A stretch of 64,000 bases of DNA. Origin: Bacteroidota bacterium (GTDB lineage Bacteria; Bacteroidota; Ignavibacteria; Ignavibacteriales; Melioribacteraceae). Both the position numbers and the translations under genes were made by a program. The stretch is from positions 372,001-436,000 of the forward strand of contig JAMCSN010000226.1 in NCBI GenBank assembly GCA_023381535.1, in the 5' to 3' direction. The notes beneath the pieces are model-generated. The model was not told the origin of the DNA, did no database searches, and saw only the letters and a program-made list of their open reading frames with translations. This document shows, piece after piece, positions 1-9,071 of the stretch (position 1 is its first letter; every line of letters starts with the position of its first letter).

Positions 1-1
1 G

Positions 2-220
2 TTGTTATTCGGCGGTTATTTTTTGATAGAAGGATTCATCGGCATGACAAGCACTATGGGAATTCTGATAATGTTTTTTGTGCAGCAGATTTTTATCTGG
101 ACAAGATTATTTACAAAAGTCTGGATTTTAGGCAGCGAACATGATTTATTTTTCTCTTACCTTGTTTTCAGAAATAAGCCGCTTATCACGCAAGAAATTT
201 TATTGGACGAATCGCTTTAA
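2..220 (+). CDS. C-terminal end of an integral membrane protein (5' end outside window)
   Basis: The frame is open from the first bases and stops with TAA at 218-220, so this is the tail of a gene that begins before the window. About 72 residues are visible. The first 45 are strongly hydrophobic and aromatic, with two likely membrane segments, followed by a charged, probably cytoplasmic tail. No motif allows a family call. The next gene follows in the same direction after about 140 bp. Confidence 0.6.
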   Translation: MLFGGYFLIEGFIGMTSTMGILIMFFVQQIFIWTRLFTKVWILGSEHDLFFSYLVFRNKPLITQEILLDESL

Positions 221-362
221 AGCGGTTATGTGAACAATCCTAATTTTCCGAATGTCTTCCGGAGGGTGTGATACGGACAATTGCCGTTAAAACTTATTCT
301 TTCTAAGTTGCTGTTAAAATTTAGGAAAGAAAAGAATTATTTCAATTTAATTCGGGGTAAGA

Positions 363-2459
363 ATGAAACTTAAAACAAGACTCAGATTTATTGTCTTAAC
401 CATTGCCGCGTCCGGCATTATTGCGTTGGTTACCTCCTGCAATATCAAAGAGCCAACAGCCCCCAATTGGGATGTCTCGTTGAATCTGCCAATTGCGAAT
501 AAGAGTTATACGCTATATGATATTTTAGAAAAGAAGTCGGGTTCCATCAGTCACTACACTACCGGTACTAATAATAATCTTCTTTATTATTCTCAGACGC
601 AGTCGATCGATAATATTGGTCTTAGCGACAAACTTAACATTGAACCCTTCACAAAATCGACTTCCGAAACCATCGGAATAATTAATATCAGCACAGATTC
701 AGTGAAGACCGATGTTAGTCCCCAGTCTATCAATCCTGTTTTGATTCCGGGGACACAAGTTATAGTGCCGCCGATTGGCAATACGCCGGTTGTTGTAAAC
801 TTCAGCGCAGCAAATGAATTTCAGTCTTTAACGATTCAGTCGGGTGCACTTGATTTAAGTATTACAAATCATTTTTCGTCACCAGTAGCGATGACCGTTA
901 GTGATATATTCATCAAGAACTCAGGCACGGGAGAAATTATTGCTCAACACGCTAATCCAATTGTAATTCCTCCGCAGGGTACATCCGGGGTTCAATCGAT
1001 TCCAATTACACCAGGAGTTTTAGTTAAGAACCAACTAAGTCTCGAGTGCAACATATCTACTAGCGGAAGCGGCGGTCAAGTTGTGACAATTCCCAACAAA
1101 GCGTTAACGATCACAACCACGCTTCACGATATTCAAGTTACCCAAGCTACGGCGAGAATTCCTCAGCAGGATCCCATTCTCGTTAACGGCGTCGTAACGA
1201 TTGATGAAACTTCAGCACAGCCGAATAAATTTCAAACTGTAAAACTGAACGGCGGTCTGCTTAACATCAACATCGCGAATAATCTCGATCTCGATGCAAC
1301 GGCAACTTTCACAATCGACAATTTGAAAACTCCGCAAGGGAATACATTCACAAGCACAAGTACGGTTCCGAGAAAACAAACAGTAAACCTTTTTAATAAC
1401 CTTTCACTTAAAGATTATTCCATTGTAAGCTTAAACGGAACGCCGACAAATCAAGTCAGCTATCATGTTAATTTTCAAGTCTTCTCTACGCCGGATAACA
1501 GAACGGTAAAAAGCGGCGACGGAGTTACCGGAACAATAAGTTTGAATTCTCTTTCGGTCAAAGAATTCGCCGGTCAACTTAAACCGACAGTTGTAAACAG
1601 CACGAGAAGCAGTGTTTCGCTTAACGTTAAAGACATTCAGAACAAATTAAAGTTCCAGCAAATCAATCTGAAAAATCCTATAGTAGAATTACACGTAAAG
1701 CCAACAGCAAATATTGAGTTCAGCATCAACGGAACAATTCAAGCGCGCAACGCAATCGGTCAGCACAGCATCATGACTTTAAGTTCGCGCACTCTCAGTT
1801 CCACGTTAATCACTCCATCGGATACGGTCATCACGCTTAATCCCGATAGTGTAAGCAACTTCTTCGGCAAGTTCAGTCAATTTCCGGATTCTCTTATTGT
1901 ATATGCCGGCGGAACTGCAAATCCTTATTACAAAACTGTTGATGTAAAAAACACCGATCAATTTTCAGGGAACAGCAAAATAGAACTGCCTCTGGAAATT
2001 GGAATCAGCGGCGCTGAACTTTCCGATTCCGTGAAGGTCGATCTTTCTAAAGACAGCCGCGATAGAGTTCGGGATGTAAACTCACTCGGCGCAACGTTGA
2101 AAATTTCAAACGGAATTGCGGCGTCTTTAAGCTTTACGGGAAAATTGTACGATCAATACAATAATTTCTTGATGTATTTTCCGCCTCAATCGCAAAACCA
2201 AGACACCGTTATCAGCGTGAATGGCGCGGTAACGGATAACAACGGAAACGTGACTTCAAAAACGGATCAGGTAATTACTGTTAATGCAACAAAATCCGAC
2301 GCGGATAAAATTTCTCGCGCGACATATATGAGAGTGAAATTGAAGTTCAATACTTCACGTGGCGGAAATCAACCGGTTCGTTTTAAAACGGATGATACAA
2401 TTGGAATTACTGCCTCAGGCTCTACCAACTATCACCTTATTCCGCAAGGAGGGAAATAA
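363..2459 (+). CDS. Large secreted lipoprotein, beta-rich, unknown function
   Basis: The 698-residue product starts with a charged n-region and hydrophobic core ending in LVTSC, a lipobox that puts the lipidated cysteine at about residue 26. The protein is therefore probably anchored in the outer or inner membrane. The rest is rich in T, S, N, I and V with repeating beta-strand-like stretches (for example SLTIQSGALDLSITNHF near residue 155), and has no catalytic motif I recognise. It lies 1 bp from the start of the following outer-membrane barrel gene. The two are probably co-transcribed and may form a surface complex; that pairing is inference. Confidence 0.75.
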   Translation: MKLKTRLRFIVLTIAASGIIALVTSCNIKEPTAPNWDVSLNLPIANKSYTLYDILEKKSGSISHYTTGTNNNLLYYSQTQSIDNIGLSDKLNIEPFTKSTSETIGIINISTDSVKTDVSPQSINPVLIPGTQVIVPPIGNTPVVVNFSAANEFQSLTIQSGALDLSITNHFSSPVAMTVSDIFIKNSGTGEIIAQHANPIVIPPQGTSGVQSIPITPGVLVKNQLSLECNISTSGSGGQVVTIPNKALTITTTLHDIQVTQATARIPQQDPILVNGVVTIDETSAQPNKFQTVKLNGGLLNINIANNLDLDATATFTIDNLKTPQGNTFTSTSTVPRKQTVNLFNNLSLKDYSIVSLNGTPTNQVSYHVNFQVFSTPDNRTVKSGDGVTGTISLNSLSVKEFAGQLKPTVVNSTRSSVSLNVKDIQNKLKFQQINLKNPIVELHVKPTANIEFSINGTIQARNAIGQHSIMTLSSRTLSSTLITPSDTVITLNPDSVSNFFGKFSQFPDSLIVYAGGTANPYYKTVDVKNTDQFSGNSKIELPLEIGISGAELSDSVKVDLSKDSRDRVRDVNSLGATLKISNGIAASLSFTGKLYDQYNNFLMYFPPQSQNQDTVISVNGAVTDNNGNVTSKTDQVITVNATKSDADKISRATYMRVKLKFNTSRGGNQPVRFKTDDTIGITASGSTNYHLIPQGGK

Positions 2460-2460
2460 T

Positions 2461-3903
2461 ATGAAGACGTTGAAAATTTCTCTCGTTGCTTTGTTATTTG
2501 TTTTCTGCGGAAAAGTTTTTTCGCAAGGCGGATCAATCGGCGCTTCCGATGCGCGCTCGATGGGAATGGCAAAAACTTATACGGCATCATCATTCGGTCT
2601 ATATTCACTGGGGATCAACCCGGCAAATTTGTACAGAGACTCAACAAAAAAAGTTGAACTGATTATCCCGCTTCCGCTTCCGAATGTTGCGGCAAATATC
2701 GGAACGAATTTTATGACCATTGATGAATACAATTATTTTTTCGGGTACAGCACAACAGATTCAACCGGAAAGAAAATCGGCAGATACTTAAATACTGCCG
2801 ATAAACAAAGGCTGAAAGATCTTTTCGCAGACGGCGGCACCGTTACTTCGGATCTAGAAGTAAGACTTTTTGCGGTTTCGGTTAAACCAAACGACAAATT
2901 CGGCACGATTGCATTTTCTATCAGCGATGTAATTTCCTCTAATGTAACATTTCCCAAAGGAATTATTGATTTAGGAATTGACGGCAACCTTCCGAATAAA
3001 GTTTTCAACTTCAACGACACAGCTCTGAAATCCTGGTGGCTCAGAAAGTATTCGCTTTCATACGCACGAGGTCTGGACATCTTTCCGTTTTTTAAAAGTT
3101 TTTCGTTCGGCGTCTCGTTCAATATAATTTCAGGTTATGCGTACGCAGGACTTGATCACGTAAATACACAACTTACAACCGGCGATGGAAATGTTATAAC
3201 CGGCAAAGGAGATTTTCTTGCCTACTCGGCTTTCTCGCCGGATTTTCATGTGAAGTATGATTTCGATTCGACCTCGACAAAGCAAGATGCAAACGTTTCT
3301 ATGTTTCCCACTCCTGCAGGCGGCGGCTTCGGTTTCGATTTTGGTTTTAATGCAAAAATCAGTGAGTCAACTTCAATCGGTTTTGCCGTTACTGATATCG
3401 GCAGTGTTTCGTGGGATAAAAATGCCGCTCAGTATTCGTCAAACAAACCGATCTATCTTGACGATCTTTCAAACAAAGATCAGCTCGATTCTCTCAAGAA
3501 TGCTTTGACAGGAAAGGGCGGCGGAAAATATATTGACAAATTTTCTACGCCGCTTGCAACCGCACTTCGTATAGGAGTTGCAATTCAGCTTGATAAAATG
3601 CTGAACGGAAATTTCCCCGGCAAAATGCTTTTGGCTTTTGATTACAACCAAGGATTCAACGATCAGCCGCGCAACTCTAAGAAGCCGCGCTTCTCTTTGG
3701 GCGCTGATTGGATGCTTGGATTGTTTTCAGTTAGAACAGGCTTTTCTTTCGGCGGATTCGATAAGTTCAATTGGGGAATGGGAATCGGTTTTGATTTCAA
3801 GATTCTCGAATTGAATTTCGGTACGCCCGATATGCAGTATGTCGTAAGTCCGAACTCGGCAAAGAGAATTACATTTGCATTCGATTCGAGATGGAAGTTT
3901 TGA
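2461..3903 (+). CDS. Outer-membrane beta-barrel protein (DUF5723/PorV-like)
   Basis: The chosen ATG at 2461 has a strong AAGGAGGG ribosome site at about 2448-2455 and opens a clear signal peptide (MKTLKISLVALLFVFC... ending VFSQG). An in-frame upstream start would lie inside the preceding gene and spoil the signal peptide. The 480-residue product carries an early 'ASDARSMGMAKTYTASS...GINPANL' block. That block is typical of Bacteroidota/Ignavibacteria barrel proteins of the DUF5723 and PorV/FadL-like kind. The C-terminus ends in aromatic FDSRWKF, as expected for a terminal barrel strand. Its last 45 bp recur at 4859-4903 (see repeats). Confidence 0.8.
   Translation: MKTLKISLVALLFVFCGKVFSQGGSIGASDARSMGMAKTYTASSFGLYSLGINPANLYRDSTKKVELIIPLPLPNVAANIGTNFMTIDEYNYFFGYSTTDSTGKKIGRYLNTADKQRLKDLFADGGTVTSDLEVRLFAVSVKPNDKFGTIAFSISDVISSNVTFPKGIIDLGIDGNLPNKVFNFNDTALKSWWLRKYSLSYARGLDIFPFFKSFSFGVSFNIISGYAYAGLDHVNTQLTTGDGNVITGKGDFLAYSAFSPDFHVKYDFDSTSTKQDANVSMFPTPAGGGFGFDFGFNAKISESTSIGFAVTDIGSVSWDKNAAQYSSNKPIYLDDLSNKDQLDSLKNALTGKGGGKYIDKFSTPLATALRIGVAIQLDKMLNGNFPGKMLLAFDYNQGFNDQPRNSKKPRFSLGADWMLGLFSVRTGFSFGGFDKFNWGMGIGFDFKILELNFGTPDMQYVVSPNSAKRITFAFDSRWKF
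3859..3903 (+). repeat. Direct repeat A, copy 1: 3' end of the outer-membrane barrel gene
   Basis: These 45 bp are the last codons of the barrel gene ([14 protein letters not shown] and stop). They match 4859-4903 at 41 of 45 positions, exactly 1000 bp away in the same orientation. Two of the differences are synonymous wobble changes (gca/gct, ttc/ttt). The DNA between the copies holds the KilA-N gene and a broken DUF5131 gene. Confidence 0.85.
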
Positions 3904-3938
3904 ACAGTTGGCAGTGAGCAGTAAAGGGATTAAGAAAT

Positions 3939-4760
3939 ATGAAAAAAGAATCCAGGCTAAATGTAAAAGGAACCGAGATTGCGGTTATCAATTTTGGCAG
4001 CGAGGATTACATTTCTTTAACCGACATGGTTAAAGGTTACGAAGATGGAAGTGTTTTAATAGAAAAATGGTTAAGAAATAAAAACACAATTGTGTTCATT
4101 GGTATATGGGAACAACTTAATAATCCGGATTTTAATTCCCCCGAATTCGAGGGAATTAAAAACGAAGCGGGATTAAATCGCTTCACATTGTCGGTTAAGA
4201 AATGGATAGAGAAAACCAATGCGAAAGGATTATTTGCAAAAACCGGACGCTATGGCAGCGGTACCTTTGCGCAAAAAGATATTGCTTTCGAATTCGGTTC
4301 CTGGTTAAGTCCGGAATTCAAACTTTATCTCATTAAAGAATTTCAGCGTTTAAAAGAAGAAGAATACCGCACTAAATCTTTGGAATGGAATCTTCAAAGA
4401 ACTTTGGCAAAAGTTAATTATAGAATCCATACGGATTCAATAAAAGAAAATCTTATTCCTCCACAGGTAACAAAAGCTCAGGTCAATTTCATTTACGCCA
4501 ACGAAGCCGATATCCTAAATGTTGCTTTGTTCGGTATAACTGCAAAGGAGTGGAGAGATAGCAACCTCAACAAAAAAGGAAACATTAGAGACTTTGCAGT
4601 ATTGGAGCAGTTAATAGTTATGGTAAATTTAGAAAGTATGAATGCTGAGTTGATTCGTCTTGGTTTATCTCAATCAGAACGCTTAAAAAGATTGAATGAA
4701 ATTGCTATTAACCAGATGAAATCTCTTGCTAAAAGTATTTCTATAAAAAAACTGAAATAG
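3939..4760 (+). CDS. KilA-N domain protein
   Basis: The 273-residue protein begins with a KilA-N-type fold: a beta hairpin with [21 protein letters not shown], then a helix with [23 protein letters not shown], and the later [32 protein letters not shown] block typical of this DNA-binding domain. The C-terminal half is helical and resembles the region found after KilA-N in many bacterial and phage copies. KilA-N proteins are common in phages and mobile islands; their cellular role is mostly undetermined. The gene sits alone inside the segment bounded by repeat A, which supports recent acquisition. Confidence 0.8.
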   Translation: MKKESRLNVKGTEIAVINFGSEDYISLTDMVKGYEDGSVLIEKWLRNKNTIVFIGIWEQLNNPDFNSPEFEGIKNEAGLNRFTLSVKKWIEKTNAKGLFAKTGRYGSGTFAQKDIAFEFGSWLSPEFKLYLIKEFQRLKEEEYRTKSLEWNLQRTLAKVNYRIHTDSIKENLIPPQVTKAQVNFIYANEADILNVALFGITAKEWRDSNLNKKGNIRDFAVLEQLIVMVNLESMNAELIRLGLSQSERLKRLNEIAINQMKSLAKSISIKKLK

Positions 4761-4765
4761 TTTTT

Positions 4766-4903
4766 ATGTCCCTCAAATCATCAATAGAATGGACAGAATC
4801 AACGTGGAATCATGTAACCGGCTGTAATAAAATTAGCCCGGGCTGTAAGTTTTGTTATGCAGAGAGAATTTCATTTGCTTTTGATTCGAGATGGAAGTTT
4901 TGA
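4766..4903 (+). pseudogene. Broken DUF5131 (phage Gp37/Gp68) gene fused to barrel-gene tail
   Basis: The ATG at 4766 opens a 45-codon frame. Its first 34 residues ([20 protein letters not shown], then GCKFCYAER) are the unmistakable N-terminus of the DUF5131 family, whose cysteines resemble a radical-SAM-like cluster site. Right after CYAER the frame runs into [11 protein letters not shown] and a stop, which is the tail of the outer-membrane barrel protein. A family member is normally several hundred residues long, so over 80% is missing. The join lies in GC-rA-GAGAATT, where both parents would share sequence. The fusion peptide is unlikely to be functional. Confidence 0.75.
4859..4903 (+). 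repeat. Direct repeat A, copy 2: duplicated tail of the outer-membrane barrel gene
   Basis: Second copy of the 45 bp at 3859-3903, with 4 mismatches. It still encodes (A)[13 protein letters not shown] and stop in frame. It marks the right edge of the inserted KilA-N/DUF5131 segment. Confidence 0.85.
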
Positions 4904-4940
4904 TTTGTGATTAGTGGCTTTTGCTTTGTAAATTTAATGT

Positions 4941-5717
4941 ATGGAAAAGATAGGCTATATAGAAATAAGTATTAAAGGTCAAAAGGGGAATCTTGAGCTT
5001 AAACCTGATAATTATGATATTAAGGAAGTAATCACAGTTATCGAAAATGCAGAGAGACTTCTTTTCCCAGGCGAAAGAAAAGAACGCCCTTTAATCAGCT
5101 ATAGTATTGAAGACGGTTCAGTAAGGCATATATTTAAAACAGTAATGCAAGCCGTGATCGGTTTTAATGCCGTTTTGTCGGCAGTAAACACGAATCAAAG
5201 CATCGATTTTCTTGATATAAATACCGCTAAAGCAATTGAATCCTTTCAAGAAGAAGCGATAAAAAAGAATTACTCTTTTTCCATTTCAACATCGCTTCCT
5301 GATTCTGGTAAAATCCAGATTGATACATCGACACACTATTTCCGCAATTCAACTTACTGGGTAGATGCCGAATTATATTTTTACGGTAAGATAACCAATG
5401 CTGGAGGTAAAGATAAAGCAAATATCCATCTAGTAACTGAAGAGCTTGGGACTATAATAATTCAAACACCGCAGCAATTTTTGGCTGAAAGAGAAGAAAA
5501 TTTACTTTATAAGATTTTCGGAATCAGAGCAGTGGGCAAACAAAATTCGGAAACCGGAGAAATAGATAAAAATAATTTTAAGTTTCTTGAGTTGATTGAT
5601 TACAATACCAGGTATGATGAAAAATATTTAAAATCATTGCGGCGAAAAGCAATGACTTGGTTGAATAATATTAATCCCGACGACTGGCTTAGAGAAATTA
5701 GGGGTTATGATGCCTGA
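4941..5717 (+). CDS. Unknown protein overlapping a PIN-domain gene
   Basis: The 258-residue product has no signal peptide or membrane segment and I do not recognise a family. The N-terminus (residues 1-60) looks like alternating strands. A helix around residues 65-85 (FKTVMQAVIGFNAVLSAVN) is followed by mixed alpha/beta with a beta-rich centre (FYGKITNAGGKDKANIHLV). It ends WLNNINPDDWLREIRGYDA. Its last 11 bp overlap the start of the PIN gene, which suggests translational coupling and a joint function, perhaps as a toxin-antitoxin-like or nuclease pair. That role is inference from the arrangement only. Confidence 0.65.
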   Translation: MEKIGYIEISIKGQKGNLELKPDNYDIKEVITVIENAERLLFPGERKERPLISYSIEDGSVRHIFKTVMQAVIGFNAVLSAVNTNQSIDFLDINTAKAIESFQEEAIKKNYSFSISTSLPDSGKIQIDTSTHYFRNSTYWVDAELYFYGKITNAGGKDKANIHLVTEELGTIIIQTPQQFLAEREENLLYKIFGIRAVGKQNSETGEIDKNNFKFLELIDYNTRYDEKYLKSLRRKAMTWLNNINPDDWLREIRGYDA

Positions 5718-6192
5718 TAGTGCTCTTCTTGATACAAGTTTTTTTCTTCGCTTCTTGAATGAGAAAGATCCATTGTTTAAAAAAGCCGATGGATATTATC
5801 ATTACTTTCTTGAAAAAGAAATTGCAATGGTCATTTCTACAATAAGCATTGCGGAGTATTGCGTCCTCGGTACTGTTGACCAGCTTCCGTTGAAGAACCT
5901 TCAAATACTTCCTTTTAATCTTAGTCATTCAAAGAAGGCGGGTGAGTTTGCGAGAATAATCTTCGAGGCAAAAAAAGCGGGACAATTAGATTTAACGGAA
6001 CGCATCTTAATCCCGAATGACACAAAACTATTTGCGCAAGCTGATACGGAAATTAACATAAAGTATTTTGTAACATCCGATACAAGAAGCATAAAACCAT
6101 TTGATTTGCTTAAAGAAAAAATTACTACCAAATTCCAAATTATTGACATTAATCATAAACATACCGAGACTTTCGGGACACTAGATTTATAA
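5707..6192 (+). CDS. PIN-domain protein (putative ribonuclease, toxin-like)
   Basis: The 161-residue protein opens with ALLDTSFFLRFLNEKDPLFKKA, the first PIN strand with its conserved Asp (LDTS) followed by the usual helix. It continues with ISIAEYCV, where the Glu is the second acidic position, and ends with FVTSDTRSIKPF, whose Asp fits the last acidic position. PIN domains are Mg-dependent RNases, often the toxins of VapBC systems. The start is chosen by the overlap with the upstream 258-residue gene. No short VapB-type antitoxin is adjacent. If this is a toxin, its partner would have to be the larger upstream protein. Confidence 0.7.
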   Translation: MMPDSALLDTSFFLRFLNEKDPLFKKADGYYHYFLEKEIAMVISTISIAEYCVLGTVDQLPLKNLQILPFNLSHSKKAGEFARIIFEAKKAGQLDLTERILIPNDTKLFAQADTEINIKYFVTSDTRSIKPFDLLKEKITTKFQIIDINHKHTETFGTLDL

Positions 6193-6272
6193 ACAAACCA
6201 ATCCGATTATTTATTCTTTCTGAAATTATAAAAAGCAGCTTAAACTTTTTTAATCACTATAACTACCACTAA

Positions 6273-7340
6273 TCACTTCTGAATTCCCTGCTCAAGCTCT
6301 AACAATCGCTGCTTACGCCAAAGCCCACCGCCATATCCGCCGAGATTTCCGTTCTTGTTCACAACCCGATGACACGGAATTACGATTGCAATTCTGTTTA
6401 ATCCATTCGCATGCCCAACAGCGCGTTGACCCTTTGGAACACCAACATTCTTTGCCATCTCTTCATAAGATTTTGTTTCTCCGTATTTAATGTTCAACAG
6501 TTCATTCCAAACTTTTTGCTGGAACGTGCTTCCGGGAAAAACTATCGGTACGGTGAAGTGTTTGAGTGCACCTTCGAAATATTTTTTTAACTCCTCACGC
6601 AAAAGTTTAATATGTTCATTTTCTCCGGGGACAATCGGTAACTTGAAAAGTTTTCTCAGCGTTGTAAATTGCGCATCCAGCATTCTGCGATCTGAAAATT
6701 CCAGCAGACAAATTCTTTTCTCTGTTGCCGCTGCAACTAAAGGACCCATTGGACTTTCAATCCAAGCGGTTACAATGCAATCGGAAGTTTTACTTTTTCC
6801 AGGCGGCTTACCGAAAGTTTTTACAAATGCATCGCGGAAACCGCTGTGGGATTCATAACCATATCCAAGCGCTACATCATCAAGGTCTTTTCCATTGCGG
6901 ATTTGTTCAAAAGAAATTCCAAGACGCCTTCCGCGGCAGTAAGCTTGGAATGTCATGTTATAATTTTTCAGAAAATATCTTCTTGCCCGGGCCGGATCAA
7001 TTTTAAGTGAGCGCAGAAACGAATCGTTGTACCTCGCAGTTGGATTTTCTTCGATCATCCGAAGCAATTTAGAAACCCATTCCGGCGGAATTCCATGCGC
7101 TTCAAGCGGGCGGCATCTTTTGCACGGACGGTAACCGGCAAAGACCGCTTCCCGCGCCGTCGGGTAGTATTCAACATTTTTTGTTAACGGTTTTCTAGCG
7201 GAACATGAAGGACGGCAAAAAACTCCGGTGCTTTTAACAGCGAGATAAAAAATTCCATCGTAGGAACCGTCGCTTTGTTTGTATGCGCGTTCCATTTCTT
7301 TAACGGACGGAAGATTTCTCTGATTGATTTGTGTGTTCAC
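6273..7340 (-). CDS. ada: Ada-like methylated-DNA repair protein / regulator
   Basis: Bifunctional Ada architecture in about 355 residues. An N-terminal Ada zinc domain has cysteines in FCRPSCSARKP and RPCKRCRP, which take methyl groups from phosphotriesters. An AraC-like helix-turn-helix region follows (about residues 90-185, ending SGFRDAFVKTFGKPPG). The C-terminal O6-methylguanine methyltransferase domain has IPCHRVV near residue 325 holding the acceptor cysteine, and the upstream GSTFQQKVWNELLNI block. The GTG start at 7340 follows GAAAGG with good spacing; an in-frame TTG 15 bp upstream is less likely. Function: direct reversal of alkylation damage and activation of the response. Confidence 0.9.
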   Translation of the reverse strand: MNTQINQRNLPSVKEMERAYKQSDGSYDGIFYLAVKSTGVFCRPSCSARKPLTKNVEYYPTAREAVFAGYRPCKRCRPLEAHGIPPEWVSKLLRMIEENPTARYNDSFLRSLKIDPARARRYFLKNYNMTFQAYCRGRRLGISFEQIRNGKDLDDVALGYGYESHSGFRDAFVKTFGKPPGKSKTSDCIVTAWIESPMGPLVAAATEKRICLLEFSDRRMLDAQFTTLRKLFKLPIVPGENEHIKLLREELKKYFEGALKHFTVPIVFPGSTFQQKVWNELLNIKYGETKSYEEMAKNVGVPKGQRAVGHANGLNRIAIVIPCHRVVNKNGNLGGYGGGLWRKQRLLELEQGIQK

Positions 7341-7439
7341 AATAAATCCTTTCAATTTTTCGATGGCAAATTATACTTCACAAATAAAAACTCTTCCACC
7401 GAAAATTGAACATGGATATTTGGGTTCAGCACTCAGTTG

Positions 7440-7525
7440 GCGGCAATCAGCCCGCTTCCCGTCTCGCCTCCCGCTTCGCTCGCGTAGCGAGGTGAGTCGG
7501 CTTGCCGAGGCGGGCGCTATCGCGA
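7440..7525. repeat. GC-rich intergenic repeat-like segment
   Basis: Between ada and phoH there is a stretch far richer in G+C than its surroundings, built from cgcctc/gaggcg words and containing short self-complementary parts (cgctcgcgtagcg). Similar word content appears at 32775-32850 and 47158-47190. It has no coding frame with recognisable content. It looks like a dispersed intergenic element, but the copies are too diverged for me to define ends. Confidence 0.35.
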
Positions 7526-7542
7526 AAGAGAGGAATTGAGAA

Positions 7543-8883
7543 TTACAATAAGTTGCTTGCTAACTCTGCAAGTTCTGAACGTTCTCCTTTTTCCAGATTT
7601 ACGTGCGCGTAAAGTTTCTGTCCTTTGAAATGTTCTATCAAGTAGGAAAGTCCGTTCGATTGCGAATCAAGGTAAGGATGATCAATCTGGTAAATATCGC
7701 CGGTTAGAACAACCTTTGCACCTTCGCCCGCGCGTGTGATAATTGTTTTAATTTCATGCGGTGTTAAGTTTTGAGCTTCATCAACTATAAAATAAATTCT
7801 CTGCAGACTTCTTCCGCGGATATAACTCAGCGGTTCAATCATCAACTTTTCATCTTTTATCATTGTGTTAATAAGCTGATGGTTTTTATCTGTTTCCTGG
7901 AATTGATCCTGAATCACTTTTAGGTTATCCCACAACGGCTGCATATAAGGCGCAAGTTTACTTTCAACATCGCCGGGAAGATAGCCGATATCTTTATTGC
8001 TCAACGGAACAACCGGACGGGCGACATAAATTTGCCTGTAACTTTTTCTAACCTGAAGTGCTGCAGCCAATGCCAGCAATGTTTTTCCGGTGCCTGCTTT
8101 TCCGGTTAATGAAACCAGCGGAATGTTAACATTCGTTAAAGCATTAACCGCAAAAGTTTGTTCGGCGTTGCGCGGCTTGATTCCGTACACGACTTCTTTA
8201 TCGATGCGCTTAAATTTTTCCGTTTCCTGATCAAGACAAGCTAATACCGAGCGGCTGGAATTCCGCATTATGAAATATTTATTCGGAACCGCTTCCGACT
8301 TCATCTTTCGAATTATTTGTTTTGACGGCACCTCAAACGGCGGCTGATATAATTTTTGCAAAATGTCGTCATCAAAATCCTCTACGGTTGCTTTGCCGCT
8401 GTAAAGTTCCTCAACATTTGTAACGCGGTCGGTCGTGTAATCTTCCGCCGGAATGCCGAGCGCTTTTGCTTTCATCCGCAAGTTAACATCTTTGGTAATT
8501 AGAATTGTGCGGACTTTTCCTTTGTTGTTTTTGTTTGCCTCAAATGCAACGCTTAGAACTCTGTGATCGGTGTTGTCTTCGCGGAACACATCGTCGATTT
8601 CTTTTGCCAATCCGCGCGTGATAACAATTCTTGCCTTGCCTTTTCCGCGACCGAGCGACACACCGCCGTTGAAAATATCGTTGCCGGTAATCGAATCGAG
8701 CGTGCGTGCAAACTCGCGTGCATTAAGATTAATTACCTGGTTTCCACGTTTGAAATGATCGAGCTCTTCAATCACTGCAAGCGGAATTATGATATTGTTT
8801 TCCTGGAAATGGTTTATACAAGTTGGATCGTGAAGGATAACGTTTGTATCAAGAACGAATGTTTTCGGATTTACTTTTCCCAT
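7543..8883 (-). CDS. PhoH-family ATPase with N-terminal PIN domain (YlaK type)
   Basis: About 446 residues. The N-terminal PIN domain opens KTFVLDTNVILHDPTC and includes IPLAVIEELDHFK and TKDVNLRMKAKALG, which carry the acidic nuclease residues. The C-terminal PhoH domain has Walker A GKAGTGKT near residue 265 and Walker B IYFIVDEAQN, followed by TGDIYQID. This PhoH2-like arrangement is linked to RNA unwinding and cleavage. I chose the ATG at 8883, after GAAGG; a TTG seven codons upstream is possible. The region upstream of its start carries repeat E. Confidence 0.88.
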   Translation of the reverse strand: MGKVNPKTFVLDTNVILHDPTCINHFQENNIIIPLAVIEELDHFKRGNQVINLNAREFARTLDSITGNDIFNGGVSLGRGKGKARIVITRGLAKEIDDVFREDNTDHRVLSVAFEANKNNKGKVRTILITKDVNLRMKAKALGIPAEDYTTDRVTNVEELYSGKATVEDFDDDILQKLYQPPFEVPSKQIIRKMKSEAVPNKYFIMRNSSRSVLACLDQETEKFKRIDKEVVYGIKPRNAEQTFAVNALTNVNIPLVSLTGKAGTGKTLLALAAALQVRKSYRQIYVARPVVPLSNKDIGYLPGDVESKLAPYMQPLWDNLKVIQDQFQETDKNHQLINTMIKDEKLMIEPLSYIRGRSLQRIYFIVDEAQNLTPHEIKTIITRAGEGAKVVLTGDIYQIDHPYLDSQSNGLSYLIEHFKGQKLYAHVNLEKGERSELAELASNLL

Positions 8884-8916
8884 TGGGATCCATGCCTTCG
8901 GCAAAAGAACAATAAT

Positions 8917-8973
8917 TTATTGTGAAAAAATTTCTCTGTAATTTCAGTTGGAACATAATAAAAATTTTTTTCT
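8917..8973. repeat. Direct repeat E, copy 1: intergenic leader upstream of phoH
   Basis: These 57 bp match 11120-11176 with about 5 mismatches and weaker similarity continuing about 20 bp further right. The segment is AT-rich and non-coding (core tctgtaatttcag and gaacataataaaaattt). It lies 34 bp upstream of the phoH start. The two copies bracket the sialate O-acetylesterase gene. Confidence 0.75.
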
Positions 8974-9071
8974 TTGTCGAAAGGAATTGTAATGCACTAT
9001 GATCTATCGCGACTCTATCGAGTGATTCTTTTAAAACTTTCTTTTCTTTGAGCTAGTTCGAGAAAAAATTT

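Noticed and set aside
2359..2460. Longer N-terminus for the outer-membrane barrel protein
   Set aside because: It would overlap the lipoprotein gene and bury the signal peptide; the ATG at 2461 has an excellent ribosome site.
3904..4858. Exact 1000-bp and 200-bp spacing between repeat copies A and C as a measured unit
   Set aside because: The other cases have spacings of 603, 2203 and 3359 bp, so the round numbers are coincidence.
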